From: Desulfuromonadaceae bacterium
Lineage (GTDB): Bacteria; Desulfobacterota; Desulfuromonadia; Desulfuromonadales; Geopsychrobacteraceae
NCBI GenBank assembly: GCA_030639985.1
Contig: DAOWKG010000139.1
Location: forward strand, 1 to 10,962
DNA length: 10,962 nucleotides
Reading direction: 5' to 3'
In this document: positions 1-6,593 of the stretch, in pieces
Layout: each line of letters begins with the position of its first letter
Numbering within the stretch: the first letter of the stretch is position 1
Position numbers and translations under genes: made by a program
The notes under the pieces: model-generated
Databases searched by the model: none
Seen by the model: the letters and a program-made list of their open reading frames with translations, nothing else
What the model was told of the DNA's origin: nothing

Positions 1-709
1 CCAGTAACTCAGCTTCTTCAATATCAAAGGCGAGGGGCTTGCTATCAAAAATTACCAGAGAACTGAAGGTGCGGCCGTCGTCAATCAGGGGTAAAGCGAT
101 GCACGAGTTGTAACCACATTTTTCTACCGCTTTACGCCAGGGGCGATATAGTGGGTTGGTCAGCAGGTTTTGAAAAACAGTAATTTTGCCGGTACGGATA
201 CTGGTTCCAGCCGGCCCCCGACCTCGTTCGGTATCGGCCCAACTGGCCTGGAGGCTATCGAGAAAGCAACCCTCTGATCCCCAATGGGCAACCGAGCGCA
301 GATTTTTTTCTGGATCATTGTCGCCAAAGGCAACCCACGCCATTTGATGTCCACCAACTTCAACGCAGATTCGGCAAACGCTTTCCATCAGCTTTGATTC
401 GTTCTCTGTCCGGGTTATCGCCTTGGTACAATCACTGAAACTTCTCAATGATCGGTTGACCTTGCGTAACGATTCCTGCGATGTGGCAATGGCCATCTCC
501 CAGTAGCTGAGCAGCCAATAAAGCATCCCCGTCGAAAGGGAGATGAAAAACCAGTGTCCCGGCCCGACTGATCGTTCCCCAAAATCGGGGCGATTTAGCA
601 TGGCGGCGAAAAGTGGTTCTGAAAACAAAGCCCATAACCCGCTAAAGATAAAATATCCTAGAGCAATGGTCAGGCAGGTGAATTTAGTTGAGATTGGTTT
701 TGTTTTCAT
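1..709 (-). CDS. Membrane-bound GAF-domain sensor protein, N-terminal part only
   Basis: The reading frame is open from an ATG at 709 to the left edge, giving 236 residues and no stop, so the C-terminus lies outside the window. Two hydrophobic segments (about residues 11-29 and 52-75) flank a loop of about 22 residues, as in a family of two-helix membrane sensors. From about residue 100 there is a GAF-like domain, with recognisable blocks ICVEVGGHQMAWVAFGD (114-130), WADTERGRGPAGTSIRTGK (157-175) and a CIALPLI strand (203-209). Such N-termini usually precede PAS repeats and a histidine kinase, GGDEF/EAL or HD-GYP output. The output domain is not visible here, so the signalling chemistry cannot be assigned. 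A GGGAGG sequence lies 11 bases upstream of the start, and a promoter-like sequence is found at 770-797. GAF sensor is a fairly sure call; the ligand is unknown. Confidence 0.82.
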   Translation of the reverse strand, partial: MKTKPISTKFTCLTIALGYFIFSGLWALFSEPLFAAMLNRPDFGERSVGPGHWFFISLSTGMLYWLLSYWEMAIATSQESLRKVNRSLRSFSDCTKAITRTENESKLMESVCRICVEVGGHQMAWVAFGDNDPEKNLRSVAHWGSEGCFLDSLQASWADTERGRGPAGTSIRTGKITVFQNLLTNPLYRPWRKAVEKCGYNSCIALPLIDDGRTFSSLVIFDSKPLAFDIEEAELL

Positions 710-769
710 CGCTACTTCTGCCCTCCCTAAAAGCACACAAATAGTTGTAGATTGGGGTTTGATTTGATA

Positions 770-797
770 ATTAATCCCCAAATTGGTTTAAAGTCAA
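770..797 (-). promoter_or_regulatory. Candidate sigma-70 promoter for the GAF sensor gene
   Basis: On the minus strand a -35 box TTGACT (792-797, 5 of 6 to consensus) is followed after 16 bases by ATTAAT (770-775, 4 of 6). It lies in the 130-base gap between the DUF309 stop and the sensor start, about 60 bases upstream of the ATG. A short inverted repeat, TTGGGG/CCCCAA (752-757 and 776-781), surrounds the -10 region and could be an operator. I see no strong terminator for the preceding gene in this gap. This is consensus matching only. Confidence 0.4.
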
Positions 798-839
798 CCA
801 GATTCGGGGGGCGTAGGTGTTCTGTCGGGGAGGGGAGAG

Positions 840-1349
840 CTATGGGGTTGGCAAAACTAGCTGAATGCGGGGATATTTTGGGTCGGCAGATTTAAGACAA
901 TCCCCTACTTGGGCAATCAGGTTTGCAGTCTCAATCCCCAGATAGGTGGCGTCCATTTGTTGGATATTGGCAGTCCCCATTTCTGCCAAAGTTGTCGCTG
1001 CTTCTGGTTGCGCCATAGAATGTTTTAGCAGTGCCGCAGCAATTTGAATCAATCCCTGCACAAACTTACCGGTTTCAGACTCCCGCCCGGCAGCAAGACT
1101 CACAAACTTAAGCCGTTCATGTGCTTCCCACCAGAAGCCATGATTAAAAAGGTCGATACTGTAGAGAAAATCGGCACAATTTTGCCAATTATCAATGGTG
1201 AAAGAGTCTGGTTCCGAGAGCTTTTCGCCATAGGAGTGCCCATCACTATCCAAGAACGGGTGGGCATTTATAAACGGCAGGTGACGGTACTCTGGTAGCA
1301 TCAGATTGCTGTAGCGGGGGATGTCAGCTTGAGTAAATTGCAGTTCCAT
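840..1349 (-). CDS. DUF309 family protein
   Basis: A 169-residue soluble protein of unknown function. The DUF309 signature is clear: DLFNHGFWWEAHERL (66-80) and KFVQGLIQIAAALLKH (95-110), a helical pair in which the WEAHE motif is the most conserved part of the family. The N-terminal block with YRHLPFINAHPF and GHSYG (21-41) also matches the longer DUF309 variants. I place the start at the ATG at 1349. It lies one base after the TGA of the upstream small lipoprotein gene, so translation is probably coupled. The frame stays open back to 1415, but the extra 22 residues would be read across the lipoprotein coding sequence in another frame and look unlike a conserved N-terminus. No biochemical role is established that I can cite. 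Confidence 0.85.
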   Translation of the reverse strand: MELQFTQADIPRYSNLMLPEYRHLPFINAHPFLDSDGHSYGEKLSEPDSFTIDNWQNCADFLYSIDLFNHGFWWEAHERLKFVSLAAGRESETGKFVQGLIQIAAALLKHSMAQPEAATTLAEMGTANIQQMDATYLGIETANLIAQVGDCLKSADPKYPRIQLVLPTP

Positions 1350-1350
1350 A

Positions 1351-1476
1351 TCAGCTGGTATTTCTTTCAATCCAACTACCAAATTTCTGCAAATCCCGAC
1401 CGAAGCCGCTGGCACATTCGCACCCGGAGATGAACAGGGTTGCCAGCAGGATGAGGATCAGTAGTTTTCGTGTCAT
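1351..1476 (-). CDS. Entericidin-like small lipoprotein
   Basis: A 41-residue ORF. It starts with MTRK, continues with the hydrophobic stretch LLILILLATLF and a perfect lipobox ISGC (16-19, cysteine at 19), then the short mature part CECASGFGRDLQKFGSWIERNTS (19-41). The G-x-G-x-D-x-QK-x-G-x-x-IE pattern is that of the entericidin A/B family, tiny outer-membrane or periplasmic lipoproteins known in enterobacteria from a stress-related antidote/toxin locus. Only one copy is present, so a toxin-antidote pair is not shown. The start is supported by GGAG 8 bases upstream and by a good promoter at 1520-1548. The stop is one base from the DUF309 start, so the two are probably cotranscribed. Signal peptidase II, encoded by lspA close by, would process it. 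An unrelated small lipoprotein that merely resembles entericidin is possible. Confidence 0.75.
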   Translation of the reverse strand: MTRKLLILILLATLFISGCECASGFGRDLQKFGSWIERNTS

Positions 1477-1519
1477 GGATTTACTCCGAGTGGTTAAATC
1501 GTAATGATTTATGCGGGCA

Positions 1520-1548
1520 ATCATAACAGCACAATAGTTTGAAGTCGA
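1520..1548 (-). promoter_or_regulatory. Sigma-70-like promoter for the small lipoprotein-DUF309 pair
   Basis: On the minus strand TCGACT (1543-1548, 4 of 6 to TTGACA) is separated by exactly 17 bases from TATGAT (1520-1525, 5 of 6 to TATAAT). It ends about 43 bases upstream of the lipoprotein ATG at 1476. Its location in the gap after yigZ supports a separate transcription unit for the two downstream genes. Confidence 0.55.
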
Positions 1549-1560
1549 TTTTTAAAATCG
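1546..1560 (-). repeat. Perfect inverted repeat overlapping the -35 box
   Basis: The arms CGATTTT (1546-1552) and AAAATCG (1554-1560) are perfect 7-base complements around one central base. The repeat overlaps the -35 element at 1543-1548 and lies 24 bases beyond the yigZ stop. As DNA it could be an operator for the lipoprotein promoter. As RNA it is too AT-rich and has no U-tract, so it is a poor terminator. Short AT-rich palindromes also occur by chance. Confidence 0.35.
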
Positions 1561-1583
1561 GGTCGAAAGTCTCCTCGCTGAAT

Positions 1584-2189
1584 TTATAATTCAATTTGAC
1601 CAGAACTTAGATTGGTCAGGCAGGTACGTAGTGCTGCGAGGTGTTCGGCCGGAAGCTTTAGTTTGAGACCTATCTGGCTGGCAAATTGTTTATCGATAAG
1701 TTGGGCTTCAAACTCTGGCAGGAGGCGTTCAATCGGTTCGAGAAATTGGTAATCGACGTTGATTTCCAATTCTACCCAGTCGATTTTTTCTGCGATATCG
1801 AGCTGTTCCAGAGCAGTTTTAACTGCCAGCGTATACGCTTTTACCATCCCCCCTTTGCCTAGTTTGGTGCCGCCAAAATAGCGGCTGATAACGACGCAAA
1901 TATCGCCGATACCGCTGTGCTGGATGGTGGTCAACATCGGTTTTCCGGCAACCCCGTGGGGTTCACCATCATCACTCAAGCCGATGCGATCGGTACTCCC
2001 CGGCGCACCAATCAAGTATGCCCAGCAGTTGTGGCTGGCATCGGGGAATTCGGTTTTGATGCGGGAGATAAATGCTAAGGCGGCAGTGGTTGAGTCGGTA
2101 GGCTCAATGGTGGCGATGAAGCGACTGCGTTTAACTTCGATTTCGCAACGGCAGGTTGCGGCAGGGATGGGATAGCGTGGCTGACTCAT
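1584..2189 (-). CDS. yigZ: YigZ/IMPACT family protein
   Basis: At 201 residues this is close to the 204 or so of E. coli YigZ. The N-terminal IMPACT-type domain (about residues 15-125) carries the family signature SDDGEPHGVAGKPM (72-85) and the glycine-rich VVISRYFGGTKLGKGGMVKAY (99-119). The C-terminal part (about 135-200) matches the small second domain with an EF-G-like fold. YigZ proteins are cytosolic. The eukaryotic homologue IMPACT affects GCN2 and translation control, while the bacterial role is unsettled. The ATG at 2189 follows the lspA TGA by one base, so the gene is translated as the last member of an ileS-lspA-yigZ unit. The frame ends in a TAA. The family assignment is secure; the function is not. 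Confidence 0.93.
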   Translation of the reverse strand: MSQPRYPIPAATCRCEIEVKRSRFIATIEPTDSTTAALAFISRIKTEFPDASHNCWAYLIGAPGSTDRIGLSDDGEPHGVAGKPMLTTIQHSGIGDICVVISRYFGGTKLGKGGMVKAYTLAVKTALEQLDIAEKIDWVELEINVDYQFLEPIERLLPEFEAQLIDKQFASQIGLKLKLPAEHLAALRTCLTNLSSGQIEL

Positions 2190-2190
2190 C

Positions 2191-2682
2191 TCAGCCCTTA
2201 CTGGTCAGTTTCTTCTGCCGTTCTTCGTGCCAAGAGCAGATAAGCAAAATGGTTACCCCGACACAAATAGCACTGTCGGCAATATTGAATGCTGGCCAGT
2301 GCCAGTTATACCAGTGAACATCAATGAAATCGACAACTTCACTAAAGCGAATCCGGTCAATCAAATTACCCAGCGCACCGCTGAGAATCAATCCCAGAGC
2401 TAGATGCTGCCATTTTTTATCTGCCGCAATCAGGCGGATGTACCAGATGATCCCGCTGGTGGCAAGGATCGAAATGGTGATAAAAAAAGGCATCCGGAAT
2501 GAACTATCAGCCAACATCCCAAACGCTGCCCCAGGGTTGCGGACATAGGTGAAATGGAAAAAATTGGTGATAACCAGCCTCGATTCACCGAGAGCAAAGT
2601 TATTGTCGATATAGCATTTACTCAGCTGGTCCAGCACCAGGCTGATACCAGCTACCAGAGTAAATAAGCGATATTTTGTCAT
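2191..2682 (-). CDS. lspA: Lipoprotein signal peptidase (signal peptidase II)
   Basis: LspA is the inner-membrane aspartyl protease that cuts prolipoproteins before the lipidated cysteine. The 163-residue length is typical. Four hydrophobic segments are visible, at about 5-20, 63-83, 93-108 and 134-150. Family motifs are DQLSK (18-22), YVRNPGAAFG (46-55), LGNLIDRIR (104-112), VVDFID (116-121) and FNIADSAI (132-139). The catalytic aspartates are expected at D118 and D136, by alignment with the known dyad in VVDF and NxAD. The start is the ATG at 2682, one base after the ileS TGA. The frame is open further up to 2778, but that stretch lies inside ileS and would disrupt the normal N-terminus. 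The ileS-lspA order is a widespread arrangement. Substrates in this window are the three predicted lipoproteins. Confidence 0.97.
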   Translation of the reverse strand: MTKYRLFTLVAGISLVLDQLSKCYIDNNFALGESRLVITNFFHFTYVRNPGAAFGMLADSSFRMPFFITISILATSGIIWYIRLIAADKKWQHLALGLILSGALGNLIDRIRFSEVVDFIDVHWYNWHWPAFNIADSAICVGVTILLICSWHEERQKKLTSKG

Positions 2683-2683
2683 A

Positions 2684-5464
2684 TCAGCCTGCTGCCAGAG
2701 CCGTGACACAGCGGGCGCAGATGGTAGGGTGATCGCTGTTTTCACCAACGTTAGCGGCATAATTCCAACAGCGCTCACATTTTTCCCCGTCAGCGGGAAG
2801 AACCTCTAATTTGAAATCGGCGAGGTTTTCAGCCGCTTGTGGTGCGGTCAGATCGGCGGTCAACTCAACCTGTGAGACGATAAAGTAGGTTGGTAACAAG
2901 TCGAGATAATCGGTTAATATTTGCCGATAATCGTCGGAAGTATCCAGCAATACTTTTGCTTCCAGCGATTGGCCGATCATTTTGTCGGCACGGGCTTTTT
3001 CGAGTTGGCGCGATACCTCTGAACGTACCTGTTGCAGTTTGGTGTAACGCTCCTCGAGTTGATCATCGAGATAGTTTGCGTTTACCGTCGGGAAAGTGGC
3101 TAAATGGACACTTGTCTCTCGCTCGCCGGGTAACTTTTGCCAGATTTCTTCAGAGGTAAAGCTCAGTATCGGTGCCAGTATCCGGGTCAGGGTATCGACA
3201 ATCTGATACAGGGTCGATCTGGCGCTACGATAATCGAGACTTTCCGCTGGACTGGTATAGAGACGATCCTTGAGGATGTCGAGATAGAAGGCACTCAGAT
3301 CGATGGCACAAAAGTTATGCACCGAATGATAGATAACGTGGAACTCATATTTTTCGTAAGCGGTGGTAACTTTTTCGGTCAACCGGTTCAGGCGTGACAG
3401 TGCCCAGCGATCAAGTTCAAGCAGCTCAGCATCGTCGACCATATCGGTCTTGGGATCAAACTGATTCAAGTTCCCGAGTAGATAGCGGGAGGTATTGCGA
3501 ATCCGCCGGTAGGCATCGGAAAGGCGCTGCAAGGTCTCTTGCCCCAGGCGGATATCATCACGATAGTCGGTTGCCGCTACCCAGAGACGGAGGATCTCAG
3601 CACCAAACTTGCTGATGATTTGTTCCGGGGCAATGACATTGCCGACCGATTTTGACATCGGACGACCATCTTTATCGAGGACAAAACCGTGGGTTAGTAC
3701 CGCTTTGTAGGGGGCGCAGTCACGGGTGCCGACCGATTCCAGTAAACTGGAATGGAACCAGCCACGATGCTGGTCAGAACCTTCCAGATAGAGGTCTGCC
3801 GGACTTTGCAGGTAGTCGCGCTGCTCGCAAACCGCAGCATGGGAGACTCCGGAATCGAACCAGACATCGAGAATGTCGGTCTCTTTAGTAAATTTATCAT
3901 GACCACAATCGGGACACACAGTTCCCGGTGGTAATAGTTCAGCCGCATCTTTTTCGAACCAGATATCGCTGCCGGTCGCTTCAAATTGATCGGCGATATA
4001 GTGCATCACTTTGCCGTCATCTAACGCTTCGCCACATTTTTCACAGTAGGCGATGGTAATCGGTACCCCCCAGCTGCGCTGGCGACTGATACACCAGTCG
4101 GGACGACTTTCAACCATGTTATAGATGCGGTTACGACCCCAGCTTGGAATCCATTCAACTCGCTCGATTTCCTGTAACGCTTTCTGGCGCAGATCATTAT
4201 TTTCCATGCTGATGAACCACTGCTCAGTGGCGCGAAAAATAATTGGTTTTTTGCAGCGCCAGCAGTGGGGATAACTGTGCGACACACTGGTTTCGTGTAG
4301 TAGCGCGCCAACTTCGGTAAGTTTTTCGTTGACTGCCGGGTTGGCATCTTTAAGCTTCATCCCCCCGAACAGTTCCATGTCCTGCCGGTAACGACCATAA
4401 TCGTCGACGGGATTGTAGATTTCGAGACCATACTTAAGGCCGACAACGTAATCGTCCTGACCATGACCCGGAGCAGTATGAACACAGCCGGTTCCCGCTT
4501 CCAAAGTGACATGATCACCCAGCATCAGCAGTGAGTTGCGCTCATAAAATGGGTGTTTGCAGTTTTTGTTTTCGAACAGTTCGGCCGCAAAGGTTGCTGC
4601 AATCGAATAGTCGCTAATTTCGAGCTGTTTCAGTACCTGCTCGTATAACCCTTCGGCAAAAACCAGAAATTCACCATTAACTTCTATGGCAACGTAGCTA
4701 AGCTCAGGGTTAAGGCAGATACCCAGGTTTGCCGGGATGGTCCAGGGTGTGGTGGTCCAGATGACAAAACTGAGTGGTTTTCCTGCCAGTTGTGACAATT
4801 CTTCCGGCAGCTCATCGGTATAGGCAAATTTCACAAAAATTGATGGTGAGGTGTGATCATCATATTCAACTTCGGCTTCGGCCAGAGCGGTCACGCAAGA
4901 GGAGCACCAGTGGATTGGTTTTTTCCCTTTATAGAGGGAACCACGTTCCACCAGTCGCGCCAGTTCCCGTGCGGTAGTTGCTTCGTAGCCAGGAGTCATA
5001 GTCAGGTAGGGATCTGCCCAGTTGCCAAAAATCCCCAGCCGTTGAAACTCTTCACTTTGGGTTTTGACCCATACTTTGGCATATTCACGACATTGACGCC
5101 GGAAATCGGCTTTGCTCATCTCCCGTTTTTTCTTGCCCAGTTTTTTATCGACCATCAACTCGATCGGTAAACCGTGACAATCCCAACCCGGAACGTAAGG
5201 GGTGAAAAACCCATCCATCCGCTTACTCTTAACGATAATATCTTTGAGTATTTTGTTCAGCGCGTGACCCATATGGAGATGGCCATTGGCGTAGGGAGGG
5301 CCATCGTGGAGGATAAAACTTTTACCCCCTTTATTTGCCGCTTCAAGTTGTTGATTAAGGTCGATATCTTGCCAGTGCTGCAGCATTTCTGGCTCCCGTT
5401 TGGGGAGGTTGCCGCGCATAGGAAAATCGGTTACTGGCAAATTTAAACTATCTTTATAGTCCAT
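2684..5464 (-). CDS. ileS: Isoleucyl-tRNA synthetase
   Basis: A complete 926-residue class I aminoacyl-tRNA synthetase that charges tRNA-Ile with isoleucine in the cytosol. The HxGH motif is HMGH (64-67) within PPYANGHLHMGHALNK. The CP1 editing domain follows, with WTTTPWTIPAN and the GTGCVHTAPGHGQDDY segment. The second signature is RPMSKSVGN, with MSKS at 603-606; the usual lysine before it is replaced by proline (602). The C-terminal zinc site has four cysteines at 896, 899, 916 and 919. I choose the ATG at 5464 because GGAGAAG sits 7 bases upstream and MDYKDSLNLP...FPMRGNLPKREP is the normal bacterial N-terminus. The open frame up to 5545 adds 27 unconserved residues overlapping the putative promoter. 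It is the first gene of the ileS-lspA-yigZ set. Confidence 0.98.
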   Translation of the reverse strand: MDYKDSLNLPVTDFPMRGNLPKREPEMLQHWQDIDLNQQLEAANKGGKSFILHDGPPYANGHLHMGHALNKILKDIIVKSKRMDGFFTPYVPGWDCHGLPIELMVDKKLGKKKREMSKADFRRQCREYAKVWVKTQSEEFQRLGIFGNWADPYLTMTPGYEATTARELARLVERGSLYKGKKPIHWCSSCVTALAEAEVEYDDHTSPSIFVKFAYTDELPEELSQLAGKPLSFVIWTTTPWTIPANLGICLNPELSYVAIEVNGEFLVFAEGLYEQVLKQLEISDYSIAATFAAELFENKNCKHPFYERNSLLMLGDHVTLEAGTGCVHTAPGHGQDDYVVGLKYGLEIYNPVDDYGRYRQDMELFGGMKLKDANPAVNEKLTEVGALLHETSVSHSYPHCWRCKKPIIFRATEQWFISMENNDLRQKALQEIERVEWIPSWGRNRIYNMVESRPDWCISRQRSWGVPITIAYCEKCGEALDDGKVMHYIADQFEATGSDIWFEKDAAELLPPGTVCPDCGHDKFTKETDILDVWFDSGVSHAAVCEQRDYLQSPADLYLEGSDQHRGWFHSSLLESVGTRDCAPYKAVLTHGFVLDKDGRPMSKSVGNVIAPEQIISKFGAEILRLWVAATDYRDDIRLGQETLQRLSDAYRRIRNTSRYLLGNLNQFDPKTDMVDDAELLELDRWALSRLNRLTEKVTTAYEKYEFHVIYHSVHNFCAIDLSAFYLDILKDRLYTSPAESLDYRSARSTLYQIVDTLTRILAPILSFTSEEIWQKLPGERETSVHLATFPTVNANYLDDQLEERYTKLQQVRSEVSRQLEKARADKMIGQSLEAKVLLDTSDDYRQILTDYLDLLPTYFIVSQVELTADLTAPQAAENLADFKLEVLPADGEKCERCWNYAANVGENSDHPTICARCVTALAAG

Positions 5465-5516
5465 GCTAAATCTTCTCCGCAGGGAAGGTGATGAATTGGG
5501 GTGGTGAAAAACGTGT

Positions 5517-5545
5517 AAGCTAGCAAAAACGGGCGAGAAATTCAA
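5517..5545 (-). promoter_or_regulatory. Candidate promoter proximal to ileS
   Basis: The minus strand has TTGAAT (5540-5545, 4 of 6) and, 17 bases on, TAGCTT (5517-5522, 3 of 6) preceded by TGC, which forms an extended -10 (TGnTA). The expected start of transcription is about 45 bases upstream of the ileS ATG. It lies between the hairpin repeat and the gene. Support is consensus only. No T-box leader, which some bacteria use for ileS, fits in the short leader. Confidence 0.4.
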
Positions 5546-5560
5546 CTAATTTGCCACCAA

Positions 5561-5665
5561 GACCTTCCCCTCTCCCTAACCTTCTACCACAAGTCGGGGA
5601 GAGGGGACTTTAGCCCCTTCCCCGCTTTATGGGGGAAGGTTGGGATGGGGGAGCTCGCGAAGCGA
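5561..5665. repeat. GC-rich double-hairpin intergenic repeat upstream of ileS
   Basis: Three neighbouring inverted repeats are visible. The first pairs 5566-5576 with 5597-5607 as a perfect 11-bp stem (TCCCCTCTCCC and its complement) around a 20-base loop. The second pairs 5616-5623 with 5632-5639 (CCTTCCCC/GGGGAAGG) around an 8-base loop. The third is TCGC/GCGA (5655-5658 and 5662-5665) around GAA. The outermost 5562-5570 can instead pair with 5632-5640, so alternative folds exist. The CCCCTCTCCCTAACC-type sequence resembles dispersed palindromic repeats (REP or MITE-like) seen between genes in many bacteria. With one copy in view, dispersal is not shown. Neither stem is followed by a clear U-tract on the minus strand, so a classic terminator is not supported. 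Confidence 0.6.
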
Positions 5666-5696
5666 TATGTTTTTTGCTGCGTAAACTATCGATCTA

Positions 5697-5725
5697 CTTA
5701 TAAATATTGAGCCTGCAAATGTCTG
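5697..5725 (-). promoter_or_regulatory. Weak distal promoter candidate upstream of the hairpin repeat
   Basis: On the minus strand CAGACA (5720-5725, 4 of 6) and TATAAG (5697-5702, 5 of 6) are spaced by 17 bases. Transcripts starting here would carry the whole hairpin repeat as a leader of about 230 bases ahead of ileS. The region is AT-rich, so a chance match is quite possible. Confidence 0.27.
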
Positions 5726-5758
5726 TGGCAAAAAGGGTGATGTTTTGGTCAATTGGAT

Positions 5759-6547
5759 TTAATTGTTCGCAGCGGTTTCTTCCGCTTTATTAACCAGTTT
5801 CGCCCAAATTAAACCGATCTGTTCGTGTGCCCAGTATTCACCATTTGCCAAGGTTGACCCGGTGGGAAAGTGCCACCAACTACGAAACGGTTTGCTCAGG
5901 TGCTCGGTTGGCGCCGGAATTGGATCGAGCCCGACTTTATTAAACAGATAAATGGCGCGGGGCATGTGGACAGCTGTAGTGACCAGTACCAGAGAGGTAT
6001 TGGCAAAGCTGGCAGCGATCAGATTTGCTTCTTCTGCCGTATCTTGAGGACCCTTGAGGAGAATAATGTCGGTTGCCGGAACCCCGAGACCAACAGCTAG
6101 CTCCCGCAGCTTTTCAGGGTAAGAAACCGGATCTGGTGTCACTCCTTTAAATCCGGTAAAAATCAATTTGCTGCCCGGATTGAGGCGATAGATGCGAATC
6201 CCTTCGGCCAATCGGACAATTGCTGTTGGACTGAGCTCACTGGTGACCGGTTGGTTAGTGACCGATTGATGCCAACTACCAAGGACGGCAATATAGTCAA
6301 TATGGTTGTTGCCTTGGCGGTATGCTGGGGTCTGGGCTTCAAATTTGGCAATATACTGGTTGCTTAACGGGGAGTAACTGGTGACGAACAACAATGCTGT
6401 TGCCAGGGTGACAACGATAATTCCCAACCAGCGGGTTTTGCGCCGCAGGAGTAGCAATACTGCCCAGAATAATAGCAGCAGGGTTACTGGAACCGGCATC
6501 AGCAAGTTACCAAGAAAGTTTTTTAATAGAAAAAGATACTGATCCAT
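5759..6547 (-). CDS. elyC: ElyC/YdcF family (DUF218) envelope protein
   Basis: A 262-residue inner-membrane protein, close in length and layout to E. coli ElyC (about 259), a factor connected with peptidoglycan and envelope integrity. Two N-terminal helices (about 14-34 and 38-58) leave the DUF218 domain (about 84-235) probably periplasmic. Recognisable blocks are NPGSKLIFTG (123-132), GLGVPATDIILL (153-164), the DTAEEA helix (169-174) and LVLVTTAVHMPRAIYLF (186-202). The family's VLGGG loop reads VLGSWH here (88-93). Downstream PIPAPTEHL (209-217) also fits ElyC. A GGGG stretch lies upstream of the ATG at 6547, and the gap to the upstream gene is 46 bases. Membership of DUF218 is sure. ElyC rather than another YdcF/SanA-type member is likely but not proven. 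Confidence 0.85.
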   Translation of the reverse strand: MDQYLFLLKNFLGNLLMPVPVTLLLLFWAVLLLLRRKTRWLGIIVVTLATALLFVTSYSPLSNQYIAKFEAQTPAYRQGNNHIDYIAVLGSWHQSVTNQPVTSELSPTAIVRLAEGIRIYRLNPGSKLIFTGFKGVTPDPVSYPEKLRELAVGLGVPATDIILLKGPQDTAEEANLIAASFANTSLVLVTTAVHMPRAIYLFNKVGLDPIPAPTEHLSKPFRSWWHFPTGSTLANGEYWAHEQIGLIWAKLVNKAEETAANN

Positions 6548-6593
6548 AGTGGCCCCACGTCACGCAAGTAAAGCAAGCGGGAGACTAACGCAA

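Noticed and set aside
1350..1415. Longer DUF309 start at 1415
   Set aside because: It overlaps the small lipoprotein gene in another frame, and the extra residues do not resemble the family.
2683..2778. Longer lspA start at 2778
   Set aside because: The added 32 residues are read from the ileS 3' end in another frame; 163 residues from 2682 fits the family length.
4021..4347. Minus-strand frame of 108 codons inside ileS
   Set aside because: Out-of-frame shadow of ileS; the ileS motifs run continuously through this stretch.
5465..5545. Longer ileS start at 5545
   Set aside because: It adds 27 unconserved residues and overlaps the likely promoter; the ATG at 5464 has a good GGAGAAG ribosome site and a normal N-terminus.
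5465..5560. T-box or other riboswitch leader for ileS
   Set aside because: The leader from the proximal promoter is only about 45 bases, and I see no T-box sequence or terminator/antiterminator pair.
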